DNA of 64,000 nucleotides from Aphelocoma coerulescens. Taxonomy: Eukaryota; Chordata; Aves; Passeriformes; Corvidae. The stretch covers positions 71,827,563 through 71,891,562 of the forward strand of contig NC_091013.1 in assembly GCF_041296385.1 (NCBI RefSeq). Direction: 5' to 3'. Under the pieces are notes generated by a model. It did no database searches and was not told the origin of the DNA. It saw only the letters and a program-made list of their open reading frames with translations. The translations under genes and the position numbers were made by a program. The stretch's first letter is position 1, and each line of letters starts with the position of its first letter. Below, one piece after another: positions 36,201 to 50,100 of this stretch.

Positions 36201-39200
36201 AGTGTTTCTCCAGAAAACACTATTATTTTTGAGGAAAGCAAGCGTAAGGAGAAGTTGTTGCTCTTGTGAGAGAAGTGCATGTCTTGAGTTGTTAAAACCC
36301 CTAAGACTATTCAGAGACTTTCACATCCTTTGATTAACTGTCCACAGAAAGACCTGTCAAAATTCATTGGGGTGTTTTTCTTTCAGCTTGGTCCAGGTGC
36401 AGTCCCTGTCCTGAGCATTAGTCTGGTGGAGTTTTTGTAGATGTTTGCTAGAGCCCTGCAAAGCAGGTAACTCTGGAGGGCCATAATTCTCATCTCTCCT
36501 CCAAGGGGTAAGTTTATGCCTGGAGGTGCCTGCTGGTTACAGAGGGGAGTGAGATGATGCTCTAAGTCCCTGTGTCCGCTCTGGAGCGGGCTGAAGCTAA
36601 TCAAGAGGAATCCTGCCCCTCATAACCTGGTTGGCATGTGAAGAAACACAAGGATGACCCCCAAAGAAACTTGTATCAGTGATGAAGCCCACACTGTTGT
36701 GCTTTGGCTGCTCCAGATAAATGGTCAGAGATGTTAGAGCACTTTTGAACCTGTTTTTTCCTTCGTAGGAAATACCTGGAGAGCAGAACAGCATGGTGTA
36801 GAGCACCATCAAAAACACAACAGCAGTGCTTTGCTTTTCATGCTCCTGTTCAGACCCTTGGGGTGAAAATGGTAATTACCATTTGTTTCACTTACTTTGC
36901 TTTAAACCCACCTATTTTCTTTTGCAAGTCCCAGCTGAGTGGAGCTAAGCAGAATATTTACAGCCAGTTTGTTTCCTTCTTGCTGTCACTTAAAGCACCT
37001 TGCAGCAGCAGAACTTATATTTCAAAGTTTCTTGTTCTAGGTAAGTGACATGGGGACAGACAGCACTGTACATGTTCTGAGAGATGTTGCATTATGCATT
37101 TCACAATACTTCTCCAAGACTGTCATATCTAGGTCTCTCTGTGTATTCCCCCAGTCCCATAAACATAATTAGGAATGATTTCCTTTGATACCAGAATGAT
37201 GATGGGGAAAAATATAATAATGTTCTAAAACGTTAGACTGGATGATATTAGTAATTTTTCTGCCAATAAAAAGAGCACACTTACTCAAACACTGTATTTT
37301 GTTGATAGGGACACAATTACTTTTAAGGAGAGCAGTATAACTTCTCTTGACAGGACTGCGTGCTGCGTGGCTTCACTTATCTCTGTCACTGGATTGCAGG
37401 AGCAGTTTTTGGAGCAGACCAGGCTTCTGCATGAAGAGTATGGAGGTGCAAGTGGCTATTATTTATTCTAATAAATTCAGAAAACTGAGTAATATTTTAG
37501 CCTACAGATTAGATAATTACTACGCTGATGGGGTTGAATAAAAAGTAGATGACACATCTGGTTTTTTGCTCTCAGGAGTGAATTACTTCTGTAAGTTGAC
37601 TTGTGCTTCCAAGGGAGCCAGAACTAGCTCTCTTCATGGAGAGATGTGGATTGCAAGACCTGGCTTTCTGCCACACAGATGGCAAAATAAACTGTAAGAG
37701 TGGCTACAAGGTAATGCTTCTCCTTTTGCAAACCAGGGGACTGAATCTGCAGTGTGTTTTGCAGTGACCTCATGGCTAGGCTCAGGCCAAGCCTGTCAAC
37801 TTTTTGCATTTCTTACCTCCTGGTATTTCTGCATTGTCCCTGCTGTCACTGCTTCTTCAGCTATTACATGCAGCAGCTTTCTGCCCAAATCCCTCTTGGG
37901 GCTGCCCAGTGTGGAGTCCTGTGTTGAGGTGGTGCAGGATCCCTCTGCATGGCATTGTCAGCAGTGAGATCTGAAATGTGTGGCTTGTGGTCTGGCTCAC
38001 AGTTTGGCTGGTCAGTGTCATCTTTGCTTTTTGAGGGGAAAGAACCCCTTAAAATCCCACAAACTTCAGCAAGTCTTGCTTTCATCTGACACAGGAGTGG
38101 GAAGCCTTTTGTTATGGTTTTGATAGACATTCTGAGATAAATATGAAATGGGCTGTGTTTGGATGCCTCTTTTCCCCAGTTCTTCCCCATCAGAAGCTTT
38201 GCAGCCTTGAATGTTTGGATTAGGTGGAGGCAAAACTCTTCTTCTTAAACAACAGCTCTCCTGTCCCAGAGCAGGAGAGAGCTGAATGGTGAACTTGTGC
38301 CTAAGAAAAGAGTATTTACCCAAAGCAAAAAAATCTTCCACACCTTCCTCACTGTGAAATTTAATTCCACATCAGTGTTTTAGCTCTTTTCTGATGAGAT
38401 TTATTTAAGTAGAATATATCAAAACTAGGCTCTGATATCGGTGTGTGAAAATAGGAATGCTTGGTTACCCCACTGACATACTAATCAAACATCATGCCTG
38501 TATGATTTCCCATGCTCTGTACTTACTTTGGACTTAAATTCCTAAAACAGATGCAGTTTTCTGAGGCATTTTGTTGTAAACCCATCACTTTAGGAGCGGT
38601 GAAGTCTTTGCAGTGATGGCTTGTAGGATAAGTAGGATAATTTGCAAAACACTTCTGAGACTGAATTTTTTTCCATATAGCCCCATGCTTTATCTCCTTT
38701 GCTCCACCTCCTTGCACCATCTTCCGCTTTCATTTTTCTGTGGGTGTATGTCTAGGCCACACTGATGTAGGCATATCCTGTAGTCCTGGCAGCCAGGCTC
38801 TGTGACTGACCTGCACAACCAATTCCCATCACAAAACGACAGTCCCTGGTGAGGCACATGTCATGGATTGGTGGAGAAAGGGAGTCATTTACTGCCCAAT
38901 AAGTTGGAACATTGCCATATCCCAGTTACAGTGGGGATGTGGCCACACCATCGGTGCTCAGCATGGTCCTCTGCCTTGGAGTGGGCTACCCAGACTGCCT
39001 CATTTAGGGCTTCCTCGTGTGGGAGCTTCTCATGCTGTTCAAGGCAGCTGAGGCATCAGTGGCCCATCCAAGTCGTGCACTGTTGTTTCCTTCAGCACCG
39101 AGCGACCCTGGTCAGTGGGGTATGTCTAGTCAATGGGCAGTACTAGTTGGATCAGATGGTAGGATTCAGTCATTGCTGAATCATTCCAGTGTGCATCAGG

Positions 39201-39839
39201 GCACTGTCCCTCAGGGGAAGGCTTTTCTGAAGAACTTTACAGTGGGAATTACTTGGAAGAGTCACCCCTGAAACTGCAGACATGCAGCAGCCTCTCTGCT
39301 GCAGGAGAGGATGTGTCTGCACACACCAGCCAAGGGGTGTGAAGTGCTTGTCTGTGCCTGCAATGATGAGCATGTGGTGCTTGGAAGGAGCTGATCCCTC
39401 CCCAGCCCTTGAATCATGTCTGGAATGTGGGAATACTGAATCTAAAAGCAAACATTTTAGCTCCTTTCACAGTCCGCTTCTCTTCCGTATGGTGCAAATC
39501 ATACTTGCAAAATGCTTTAGTATTAGGTCTGTAGTCATGCAAGTGCCCTCAGAAGGTCGTAATATATTTTTTAATTCAGCTTGTGTGTTCATTTAGAAAT
39601 TAACTTTGGTTTCTTCAGAAAATGGAAGTTTTTCTTAATTCTTCCACTGTGTTGAGTCGCTCTCCAACAGCCACACCAGGGTGCAGGGCTGATAGGTTTC
39701 ACTTGAAATTCTGCATGGGGCAAGCCCTTGAATGGCCTGCAAATCAGTGGAAAAAGTAAATTAACAAAAATTAATTCTAATTGCTTTGTTTTGATTGCAG
39801 AAGCCTAAAGGAGTGATGTAGCGTAATTTGAATTTTCAA

Positions 39840-39950
39840 AGAATCCTAGAATGGTTTGGATTGGAAGAAATCTTTGAAGTTCCATGCAGTCCACTCCACC
39901 TGCCATGGGGTTACTCAAAGCCCCATCCATCCTGACTCTGAATGCTTAAT
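39840..39950 (-). mobile_element. CR1 LINE 3' remnant, minus strand, in intron 1
   Basis: agaatcctagaatggtttgg, attggaagaaatctttgaag, gtccactccacctgccatgg and actcaaagccccatccatcc follow the reverse-strand 3' end of a CR1 subfamily. Similarity fades after about 39950. It lies antisense in the first intron of SLC7A1. Confidence 0.75.
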
Positions 39951-42900
39951 TTGTATACACGGTTACCCAGGGAGAGCAAAACCCTTCTCAGAAGCCTGCA
40001 ATCACCTTGGCATAAGGCACAGGGAGCCCCATGACTTGACCACTTAAAATTTCTGTTCCACTTCCTCCCTGAATGAGTGTGGGTCCAGCACACGCTGTGT
40101 TCTGCCTTGTGTGAGCAGTTCCTTTGAGGTTTGTTACGGAGTGTTTCCTTTGAAAAAGCTCTTCAAACACTTCCACCTCATTCACAAAAACAACGCTCCT
40201 GCTTTCCCAGTAAAGGGACCTTTTGCTTCAATTCAGTACTCTTTTTGGTTATGGAGGAAGTTTTTATTGAGACAGTGTTTTGTTAATTGGGACAGTTTTT
40301 TAATTGGTGCAGCAGTGCTGGGAGTGTGCCTGTTCGAGAAATATCTGACCTGCAGATATGCTGATCCATAGGGGTGGCCACAGGTCCATGATCCAGCCCA
40401 TCACTCAGGCAGGATGCTCATGGCTTGCTTGGCAAGGGTGACCAGGGTCTGCTGCTGCCTCATGGCCCTGCCTCCAGCTGGAGCTGCCACTGCTCACCAT
40501 GACCTACCTGCTGGCCTCCACCTGCTCCCCACTGCTCAGGGATGTAGCAAAATCCAACTATTTATACCCACTTTGATCTGCTTGTTTTCTGCACCTGAAA
40601 ATCTCAATTCAGCTGTGCCCTTCGTCCTGGTGAAATAACGGTGTTTGGGAAAGCCTTCTCCTTCCTTTCTTCTGTCAGTATGATTGGATGTGTCCCATGT
40701 CTGTGCAGGATACTTTTTGTTCTGCATGAAGGTTGGGGCTCTTAATGTTTTGTTTGTTTCTCCACTATTGTTTTAATAACAAACCAACTTCTGTTGCTGT
40801 CTAACTTACTTCCTTATCCCTAAGGGACATTCCCCACCTTCTTCCGAGCAGTGTTGTCCAAGGACCACAACTGGTGTATGCTGAATGACATGACCAGGAA
40901 TTTTGGCTAAGCAAAGATCTGTCTTCATTTTATCTGGGTTTAAGGAAATAGAAGTTCACTTATTAAATATTGTTTCCCAGAACATTAATTTTTTTCTGCT
41001 CAATACCAAGGCTGAGTCCCTGGCAGATTATGGACGATGGGTTGTTTCAGGTGAATTCCTGCCAGTCTGTCTCAGGCTTTCATTTGGGAAGTTTAATTAT
41101 GAGTGGAGATCCCCTTTGGTGTTATGATCAATTGAGGGTGTTAAATCAAGCAATTTTCTTGCAAGGTGTAATTTGAAGTCATGCTGAGGAACTATGTGAC
41201 GAGACTGTACTAGAGCTGGTGGGAGACTTTTCAGTTAGATGCTTTTTCATCAGAAAATAGTGATTCATGTAATTAGAGAGGTGTGATGCCCTTTATTGGC
41301 TAGGCAGGAAGACATTTCCTTAACTTTTTATCTCTGAGGAGCTGTGAATGGCAAATGTGGTGCTGTCCTCCTCAAAACATCTGGGTGCTGTTTTGAGCTG
41401 ACAGTATCCTCACCAGCTGAAATTTGAGGTATGGGCTAAAAGGGCTGAGGGCGCTGAAGACACCTTTCACTGATGGTGCTTCTCAGATGGGAATCCATCC
41501 TGGAAAGTGTCACATACCTCTCCTCTGTCCTGGCTGCTATCTGTGGTAGCTTGCCATCCGGTCAGCTCTAGTCACAGTGTTGAGTTTTTTTCAGTGGTGC
41601 TGTTTTCAGCATGATTGCCCAGGTGGTTATTCTGGTACAGCTGTGGGATGATAGGCAGTAGTCTGGGGAGAGGAAGATCTGGTTTCATGATTTAACCCTG
41701 CCAAAACAAACATGTCTGGCTGCACCTGAGTTTTCCCTGCTTTGAGGCAAGGTGCACTATATCCAGTAAATCTAAAAGGTATTTCTCTAACCTGTTTTTG
41801 CAACACTTGGGTGGTGGTGATCTTGTATTGAATCCTATCCAACCTTTCATTGTGCCTGTAGTTGGAAAGTGATTATAACATCAAATTCCCCACTGCAAAT
41901 TAAGCATCGTATGGCGAGTGTTTCTGCAGTAGGGGAATTAATGCCTATCCAACCTTTTCCCTGGTGAATGGCTTACTGTGTTGCCACGTGTGTTGATAAT
42001 AACAGCTAGAGCTTTGTGCAGAAGAAAGGGCATCACAATTTCCATTTTGGAGACTTTGAAGCTTGAATTCTGAGTGTTTGAAGTACTCTGCTCATGACTT
42101 CCACAGCAGGAACCTCCCTCCTTTATTTTGGTCAAAAATGACTGTTCATTTCAAAATGGATTTTGTGTATCATCACAGATAACCCAAATCGACTTTTCTG
42201 CAGATACTGAGAAAAAACACTGAAGTTTGCCTGCTTTGAAATTTTGGGGAAGTTGAGAATTCCTCTCTGAACTTGTGGAAAAGGATGGTCTTTGCCATCT
42301 TGGAAGTTGTCCTGGGATGAGAGGATTTTCTGACCTTGGTACAGCCAGAGCCGTGACAATTTGGAAAGCAGGTGGGTGAGCTGCAGCACCCTGATGTTCT
42401 CCCAAGGCAGTAATTGAGCACCTTCTTCATGTCCAATGGGACTTGGTGGTCACCTTTCAGTAATTGATTGCTGGTAAGTGGGTGGTATAGGGATTATAAA
42501 GAGCACCTCACTGCCCCTTTTCCAATGGAATAAATCCTCGAGGTTTATGAGACACCTGGAGAGGAGTGAGCAATGCTGCTTTGAAAATGTTCCTAATACT
42601 CAGGAGGAGTCTGAGGAACAGACACCTGCAGCATGCCCAGCCATCTGTGACATTGGGCTGGTCCCCCAGCACCATCTCCCTCCTGGTGTTAAAGGATCTG
42701 CTCAACAAAGGAGAGTAATATGATCCCCTTCAGACAGGCAGTGTGCCTTTAAGCAGGTGAATAAGATTGGGTTTTGTGTACAAGGCGCACCCACACCTGT
42801 GTGTGCCCGTGTCTTTGTTTAATGTGTCATTTATATTTAACTGCATGGCTCCTTTCCTTTGAGTAGTGAATGCCTTGCTAGTGGCTGATCCTGATTTTTA

Positions 42901-43582
42901 ATGACAAAATTGGTAAAGAATATAACATTATTGTCCATATACGTATATACATATATATATATATACACACTCTGATGTGATCTAGATTAATGTATATTGA
43001 GGTATATGCATACGTTTGCACACATATGAAAAAGAAGAAAAATAAAACTATGATAATCAAGAAGGGACCAATTTAACAGCACATAGACAATACCTTCCTT
43101 TTCTGGTTAAAATACTTTAGCAGGACAACATCTTCATGCACAATGAAACAAATGCAAAGAATTGCAGCTACTCTGGTGGCCTTTGGCTTGGACTCCTTGC
43201 CATTGCTGCTGCTATAGTGAGATAACTTCCAGCTTTGCATAATGCTTGGTCATGCCTTTGCTTTCACTGCTGTCTTTGCTGCTGGCTGCATCTGCAAATG
43301 GCTACAAAGTCTCTGAGTTGGTCTTCAGCACTTGTCCCAAGCACGTCTTCTCTAAACTGCCTGCCTTCTCCAGCACAGCTGATAAGGACACAGCCAGATG
43401 AAACTTAGGGTCTAATGCCACATCCTTTGCTTCTGCTTCTGAAAGTCTAGAGATAGGTGCTCAAATATCTGTTGCAAAAGCTCAGCATCTTCTGCAGCCA
43501 TCTTTTCTCTACGCTGTTGCTTGTTGCAGAGTAACATAAAACATTGGAGATTTTCACGGCAAGACATTTTGGAAGGACATAT
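39951..43582 (+). other. SLC7A1: First intron(s) of SLC7A1, middle part
   Basis: AT-rich intronic sequence with a TA microsatellite and no coding signal. Confidence 0.5.
42936..42970. repeat. (TA)n / (CA) compound microsatellite in intron 1
   Basis: catatacgtatatac followed by an unbroken TA tract and cacac. Confidence 0.9.
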
Positions 43583-43588
43583 CTGACA

Positions 43589-44017
43589 TGTTGCAAAATG
43601 ATTAGAGGATCAGGGACATGGATTATTGATAAAGGGAACAAATCAATAACAGAACTGTGCAGGCAAAGGCCTGCAAGCAAAAACCTCCATGAGAAAATCC
43701 CTGTGTGAGAAACAGGCCTGAGAAACAAAAAGGGAGTTTTGAGGATGTGCAGCTGTGCAGATAAGATGTACTGACCATGAGAAGGGAGGGTGAACTCTGA
43801 ATTCTTTAATCATACCATAACTAGTAGAAGCTTGCCAATGTAGTCTAATTATGTAGAAGCAGAAATGCACTTTGATAGGTTTAAGCCAATTAAGAGTTAA
43901 CAAGCTGGTATACTATATAAGTGCCTCTGGATTGCTAATAAATGGAGCTTGCTTTTATCAATCATATTGGTTGTTCTGCAATGTCTTCCCCCGCCGAAGT
44001 TGTCGGACTTTTCAACG
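43589..44017 (+). mobile_element. Solo retroviral LTR in intron 1 of SLC7A1, same orientation as the gene
   Basis: The element starts TGTTGC and ends CAACG, a near-perfect terminal inverted repeat (CAACA expected). It is flanked by identical CTGACA hexamers at 43583-43588 and 44018-44023, a 6-bp target-site duplication typical of alpha/beta-retrovirus-like (ERVK) integrases. Promoter-type signals run in order: GCCAAT at 43885-43890, TATATAA at 43914-43920 and AATAAA at 43937-43942. A short CG-containing U5-like end follows. It is 429 bases with no internal viral genes, so it arose by recombination between two LTRs. A TATA box only about 20 bases from AATAAA implies a very short R region. Confidence 0.75.
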
Positions 44018-44023
44018 CTGACA

Positions 44024-47000
44024 CAATTCCTGCTTTATACTGGAATGGATAACACCCAGGACTGATGTGCCTTGGTGACTTTGTTTCCTGAATGATGCTT
44101 TAGAAAACATTCAGGAGTTCTAGTTGGTCACTTACATTATGACCGTTTGCATTTAGGAGTCTGCAGTTGAATCTGACACCCTAAAAATACCTGTAATGCT
44201 AACAGCAGTAGTAGAAATTGATGTTTTCCACCTCTTTCCCTGTATAGGACTTCTGTGTGAATGATGCTGCCTTGGGGACGGAAGCAGCAAAACCAGCCTT
44301 TTGGAAAGGGTTCCCAAAGGGTTTGTTACCTATGTGTTGATCAGCTGGTTGGCATCATCACTACACACTTGTTCAGGGACCATGTTTAAACTAAAAATAC
44401 AGGGTGAAAACCTTTCCACGTTGTCAAATATACCAGCATGGTGGAAGCACAAGCTCCTTGTTCCACAAGCTCTTTGTTCTGCAGACTTGTAGCAGTGATT
44501 ATACAGCTGTATGGGGGATATTTTTCCTCAGCATCCTTTTGGTCTTCAACAAATGTTAGATTGTCCACAGTACATGACTTTGCTCTGAGAGAAGGGTATT
44601 GATGGCAGTAGACATTTCCACGTGTTTCAAATGGAATAAGCATATATATGTGGGACAATGTTGAATGAGGATTTCTGCTCACTCGTCTTCCAAGGAGATG
44701 TCTGGGGACTTTGCTGGACATGCAGCAAGCTTAGGCTTAGGTTTTGTTCTTTACTTAGTAGAAAACTCCTTGTTCTGTGTAATCAGCTTTTATGCTCCTC
44801 TGCAAATTGGAGAAGAAAATTCTCAGGAACAGCAATGCCTTGAAATAGGTAAGGAGTGGCGTTTCAGAAATTGAAACAACTTGTAATTGTTGAGGAAGTG
44901 ATAGTATTGCTTATGTAAAATGGTGCTCTGTCAGCTTAGTTTTACACATGGTGTTCTATGTTTAGCTGGACAGATGTTTATTATAGTTTACTTTTTTCTG
45001 TCAACCACATGGCAGATTGCTTATTTTATTATGGGTTTGTTTTGAAGAATGGGGAAGGAAATCTATCAACCTGATATAATAGGTATGTTAACCATTAGAT
45101 AAAAGGAGGAAGAATATCTTACTTTATTTGAAAATACAATAGAGTCAAGACACAAAAAGTTGGATAGGGAACAAAAGTAATAAACATAATTATAAATAAA
45201 ACACGAGTACCAGTAGCAGTTGGACTATTGAAGTTGGTGGGAGCTTTGCCATCAACTTAGTGAGACAGGATTCACCCAAGGATGTGGCCCCTGGCCCAGG
45301 GTCCACCCTGCTAGGCCACCTAGGTGTGTCCTTGCTTCCCACCACTCTCAAAGACCTCAGCTCCAGACAAAACACGGAGATACCCAAAGCCTTGGGGTGA
45401 AGCCATTTCCTAGCTAGGGTCTGAGTGTCTGGGACTTACAGCTCAGTGTTTCTTATCAGAGAAACCAGAGCTAAAGCAGGGGTGAGAGGAGCTAGGTGTG
45501 AGCAGAGCAAAGCTAATCTATATTCATTCAGATTCAAGTTTCCTCATCTTGAAGGTGGTTAGGTATTACCAGGTAACATTTCTGGAATAATTTATATTGT
45601 TTTATGTTATTAGGACTGCATTATGCCACAGGAATACTGACCGTACATTCAAAAAAAGGCTCATCTTTTCAAGTGAGGTTGGGAGTGGAACCCAGCCCAG
45701 AACAAAGGGTCACTTCAAAGTCAAGGATGACCGCTTCAGAAAGCGAAATCACAGCTGGATGCAACTTCTAAGGAGGGGAAAAATCATAATCTCCACCAAC
45801 ATCACCCTTTGATACACTAGCAAAGATAACAAATGATACAGAGAAGGTTTTGGGCAGAGGTGTAATGACTCTGTACTGCTAAACATCCTTCTAAACAAAA
45901 AAATTGTTCTCCTGAAAAAAATGCCACTTGTCTTCATTGAAGGTCTCTTTGTCAAGCTACAGTGAATTTAATTGAAAGTGAAAAGTTGATTTGGTACCTG
46001 CTGTTTCAAAACCAAAGAAAACATGTAAGAGATGCTTAGGATGGTGATCAGTGGCCTGTGAGATGAATGACAGTGCTGTATGTGAGGGCCACAGAACTGT
46101 GGCACTGTGCCCTGCACGTAGCTCCCTGTTTGTTACCTGCAGGCTGTAGGAAGTATTCTATTCACAACAGAGATGCTCAGGCTTTGAGATGCTTTTTGGG
46201 AAAGAGGGAGTTGATATCTTGATCTGGAAATCAGCTAGAAGAGAACTGTCTGCTGGCATTAAGCCAATTGCAGGATGTTGGCCTTAATTTCCAGGCCTGT
46301 CATAATTAAATATCCCCTCTTCTAAGCAAATTATCCATAAAAGCAGTTCTGTTTTATTCTTGATGGCTGTAGTACAGCTGTGAACACCTGTGGAAAGGCC
46401 CAAGGGAACTTCCAAATGAAATTGCTTTGAAATATGTTTCTTCTGGTGTACTCTTGAGTGATATATAAACTTGAAATAATTCACTAGGTTATTTTTTTTA
46501 ATGAATAAATTGTATGTCCCCCTGCCCCCTTGGACATTGCGAAATTCTCACCCTGATCCTCTATCTCTGTACCAAGGGCCTGTTCCTCTTCTGGGGACAT
46601 TGCCCCTCGCCAGCCCTGTTTTTGCCAAGGAAGTGATTTCTCATGACATGTGTCTGTGAGAAGGCAGGGAATTGGGTACCAGTTACCCCTTCATTTTCAG
46701 TGCAGAACTAAAAGCAGTAAATCATGTTTGTTTTGCAGGATACCAGATTTTGTTAAAGTAAATGGCTGTGTAAGAAGTAAAAAGTCTACCATTATTGTTA
46801 GGTAGCATGTTTTTGAAACAGAGCCCTTGAGCCAAAACCTGAAAGTCTTAGCATCCACAGCTCCTTGGGGGTCAGTGGTGGGGGAAGGAGAAGGGAGAGT
46901 GGCTCTCACCTGCAGGGAAACTTGGTCCACCCTAGAAGCACATCCCTGGACAAAGATAATGTCAGGCTGCACAGCCTGACCTCTGCCTTTTGCTTTTATC

Positions 47001-49716
47001 CACCACAGAATACATCCTCCTTGGAGCTTTGTGCAGTGCATGGGGACAGTAGGTCACTTCACACTGCAAGCAAGTGTATCATTAGTGCTATCTAGCAGTT
47101 AGGGTTCAGCCCCATTGCATTGTGTGGGCATTGTAGAAACCCACACGCTGATGAACAAGTGTGCATCACAAACCTTTTCCTTTTGCACACTGCATGGTCC
47201 AACACTGCAAGATACCCTCCTCCCTCACCTTGCTTTTCCGCATGAGAAATGTTCAGCACTATGCTCAGCAAGGCTGACGTCAACTTGGAGGTGCAAATCC
47301 TGAGGAACATAGTGCATAAGTCACTGTGGTTTGGGGAGGTCTGGATCTGTAGCCTTCCCAAGGGTGAAATGTCTCAGGAGAATCTCTGAGTTTCTCTGGT
47401 GGTCCCCTGGGGTTGGTCCAGCTCAGCCTCAGGGGTCCACTGAGACCTCCCAGGGCTCTGTGCAAAGGACACGTGAGTCCAGCTGCGCTTCATCTGTGCA
47501 GACCTCCATGGCTCAACATTCAGCTTCTCCCTGATCTGAGCCATCTCTGCTTTCTTTCTTTGTTCTGTCTTTATTAATAGCCTCAGCTGGGCCTTCCCTG
47601 TAGTCTTCTATATTGCTTCTAACTCCTCTGTCTGGGCCACTGAATGTCTAAACTTTGCCATAAATATTGACTTAGGACAAAGTAAACTGTTTCACATCAG
47701 TCCTTTGGTATGTCTTGATGTTTCTGTACCTCAGAATAGATCCGTGTTTGTCCTGAAATTCAGAGTTTGGTTCTGAGTCAAACTGGTCTTGCATTTCACA
47801 CTAACTTTGGAACATAAATTCATTAACATATCTCCTGTGTGTATGTTGCTCTTAGTTGGGTCTAGTTTATGGCAGGAATTTCTTTGTTTTGTTTTGGAGG
47901 GCTTTTTTTTGTACCTTCACCATTTTTTTCTTCTGCATGGCACTGGCATTCTTCCCATTTCCTGGAACTTCAGGCTGAATGTAAATCAGCACCACTGCTG
48001 GGCAGAGTGGATGAGTTAGCCCCATTGCCAGGATCTTCATAGGATGACGAAGGCAGCAGTGGGATCTCTTCTGCATTACTCTGGTGGGAGTTAAACAAAA
48101 CCTAGGACTTGTGTCATCCTAGAAAGCAACAGAATTCATAGGGGATACTCCAGTGCCACAATCTTCTTGCCCATTTAACCCAGTTCAGAGTTTGTGAGTG
48201 CCCTGTCCCAGCTTTAGGGAGGTGGGTGGTTGTCCAGCCAGAAGCAATCCTGGCTGACATGGATTTGGGTAAGGTTCAGGTGGGAAGGAGATTGAGTGAA
48301 CAATCTGACATACAAATGCACTTAGGTAAAGACTTATGTCTCTCTTCCTGCTGAAGGGAGAAGATAGTTTTCCCTCTCTGAATGTGTTGGGAACTCCCAT
48401 GGTTAATGAAACAAGAGTTTTGTAAGATTGGCCTAAAACCTGCCTTTATTTGTTTAAATCCATGTCTGTTGAGAGCATGTTTGAGAGGTGTTGGTGGGAT
48501 ACAATTCCTGACACAGTGGGCCTTGTAATCCTCAGCCCTGTTCCTGCAGTTGTAATTACTTTCTCATAGCAGGGGAGTTAGTGTAAAGCCAAGAGAAAGG
48601 GATTTAAGCCGGGACTTACGACCGGTTTCTTGGAAAAGTGAAGAGGATTTTTGGTTTTGTAGTTGATGCTGTGGTGATAAAACTGAAGCATGGATTTAAC
48701 AGTTGACTCAGTTAATTAAGTTTCTTAGTATGTATTTTCCCACCTTTTACGCTGGGTTTTAGCTGCAGCTGATGAAGTACCAGTCTCACTGAACTGTACT
48801 GTAAATTGCATTTAGGAGTATTTTTGCCTGCATGTTATTCTCAGCATAGTATTGTTGTTGGTGTGCAATGTGTGCTGCTGGAAAGCGTATGCCTCAGTCC
48901 AGCATTGCATCTAAATAAAATAAACTTTTTCCTTTTGCATAATTAATGAAGAAACATTTTTACAGCCCTTTTGCTGAAGCCAGGCTTAGTGGTGCAGTGT
49001 GGATACCAGGGTGGGGCTCTTGGAGCTGGAGGATGCAGTCTGAGATAGAAGATGAGGTTCATCCTTATAGGCTGTGGCCACACAGCCTGTAGATTTGTAG
49101 AGCAAAGCAGAGAAAATGTGATGTCTGCACAGCACATCTTACAGAGGAGGTTATCCTGGAGTAGCTGTTCCTTAGGCTGAGTACCCATCAGCTTGGGAGG
49201 TGTTACATACACCCCTACAACATCCTCAGGTTTAAACTCATCCCAGCAGTACAGGGTTTGTGCGTTCCACAAGCTCTCTGCAATGTGAACCACAGTGTGG
49301 TAAATGGGGCAACTGGGACATTCACTTTTAAAGTACTCTCTTGCCCAGAACAGGAAAACCCTTCTGAAATCTTAAATATGGAATTCGCATTTTTAGTTTG
49401 CCCACTTGTGTGTGGCCTGGGTGACTGTGGAGTGGGGTGGGGGCTGTATTGGAGTATTGCCTCTCTCCTGGGATTGCAGAAGGTTTGCAGCATGACTGAG
49501 AGTTGGAAGCAGAAAATGCTTTAGTTTTGTTTATTTTAATTACCCATGGTAAGTGCAGATGAAATGCTAAAGGAGACATTTTGCCCTGTAAAAAGGTGGA
49601 AGATGGGAAGTTTCATTTGCTGAAATGTAACAGGGCTGTAGCATTATAACTGTGCAGTGATGCTGATGTAGGAGGGTATTCTGGTCTGGATAATGATGGC
49701 AGCATCTTTCTTGCAG
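44024..49716 (+). other. SLC7A1: First intron(s) of SLC7A1, right part
   Basis: Intronic sequence running from the solo LTR to the acceptor at 49716. No coding exon or known repeat is recognised; the polypyrimidine tract agcatctttcttgcag ends it. Confidence 0.55.
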
Positions 49717-49730
49717 ACCCAAAAAAGAAG

Positions 49731-50100
49731 ATGGAGTGTCAGAAAATTACCAATTTTGGAAACCAGCTTCTTCGTCGGAAAAATGTGGACTGTACTCGAG
49801 AAGACAGTCGGCTCTCACGATGCCTCAACACGTTTGACTTGGTGGCTCTGGGAGTAGGCAGCACTTTGGGTGCAGGTGTCTATGTACTGGCTGGAGCTGT
49901 GGCACGGGAAAATGCAGGACCTGCCATCGTTATCTCCTTCTTGATTGCCGCCTTGGCTTCAGTGCTTGCCGGACTCTGCTACGGAGAATTCGGTGCTCGA
50001 GTTCCTAAGACAGGATCAGCTTATCTCTACAGCTACGTGACTGTGGGTGAGCTGTGGGCCTTCATCACAGGGTGGAATCTAATCCTCTCCTATGTTATCG
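49731..50100 (+). CDS. SLC7A1: SLC7A1 coding exon 1: N-terminus and helices 1-3 of CAT-1 (residues 1-124)
   Basis: The exon begins at 49717 after the acceptor tttcttgcag, leaving 14 bases of 5' UTR before the ATG. The start context gaagATGg has purines at -3 and +4, and the first residues align with CAT-1 N-termini. It ends at 50100 before the donor GTAAGT, with one base of the Gly124 codon. It encodes the cytosolic N-terminus (1-33). Helix 1 carries [11 protein letters not shown] at 41-51, the unwound substrate-site motif of the APC superfamily. Helix 2 is about 64-85, followed by the conserved loop [17 protein letters not shown] (84-100). Helix 3 is about 105-124 and includes Glu107, known to be essential for transport in mouse CAT-1. 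This is the most conserved part of the protein, and identity with mammalian CAT-1 looks near-complete from residue 28. Confidence 0.96.

Larger units (their letters stand above)
30316..39839 (+). other. SLC7A1: First intron(s) of SLC7A1, left part
   Basis: No protein-coding exon is recognisable. A second non-coding leader exon, as mammalian SLC7A1 has, could be here but cannot be picked out. Only poly-A/T tracts and a CR1 scrap are identified. Confidence 0.5.
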
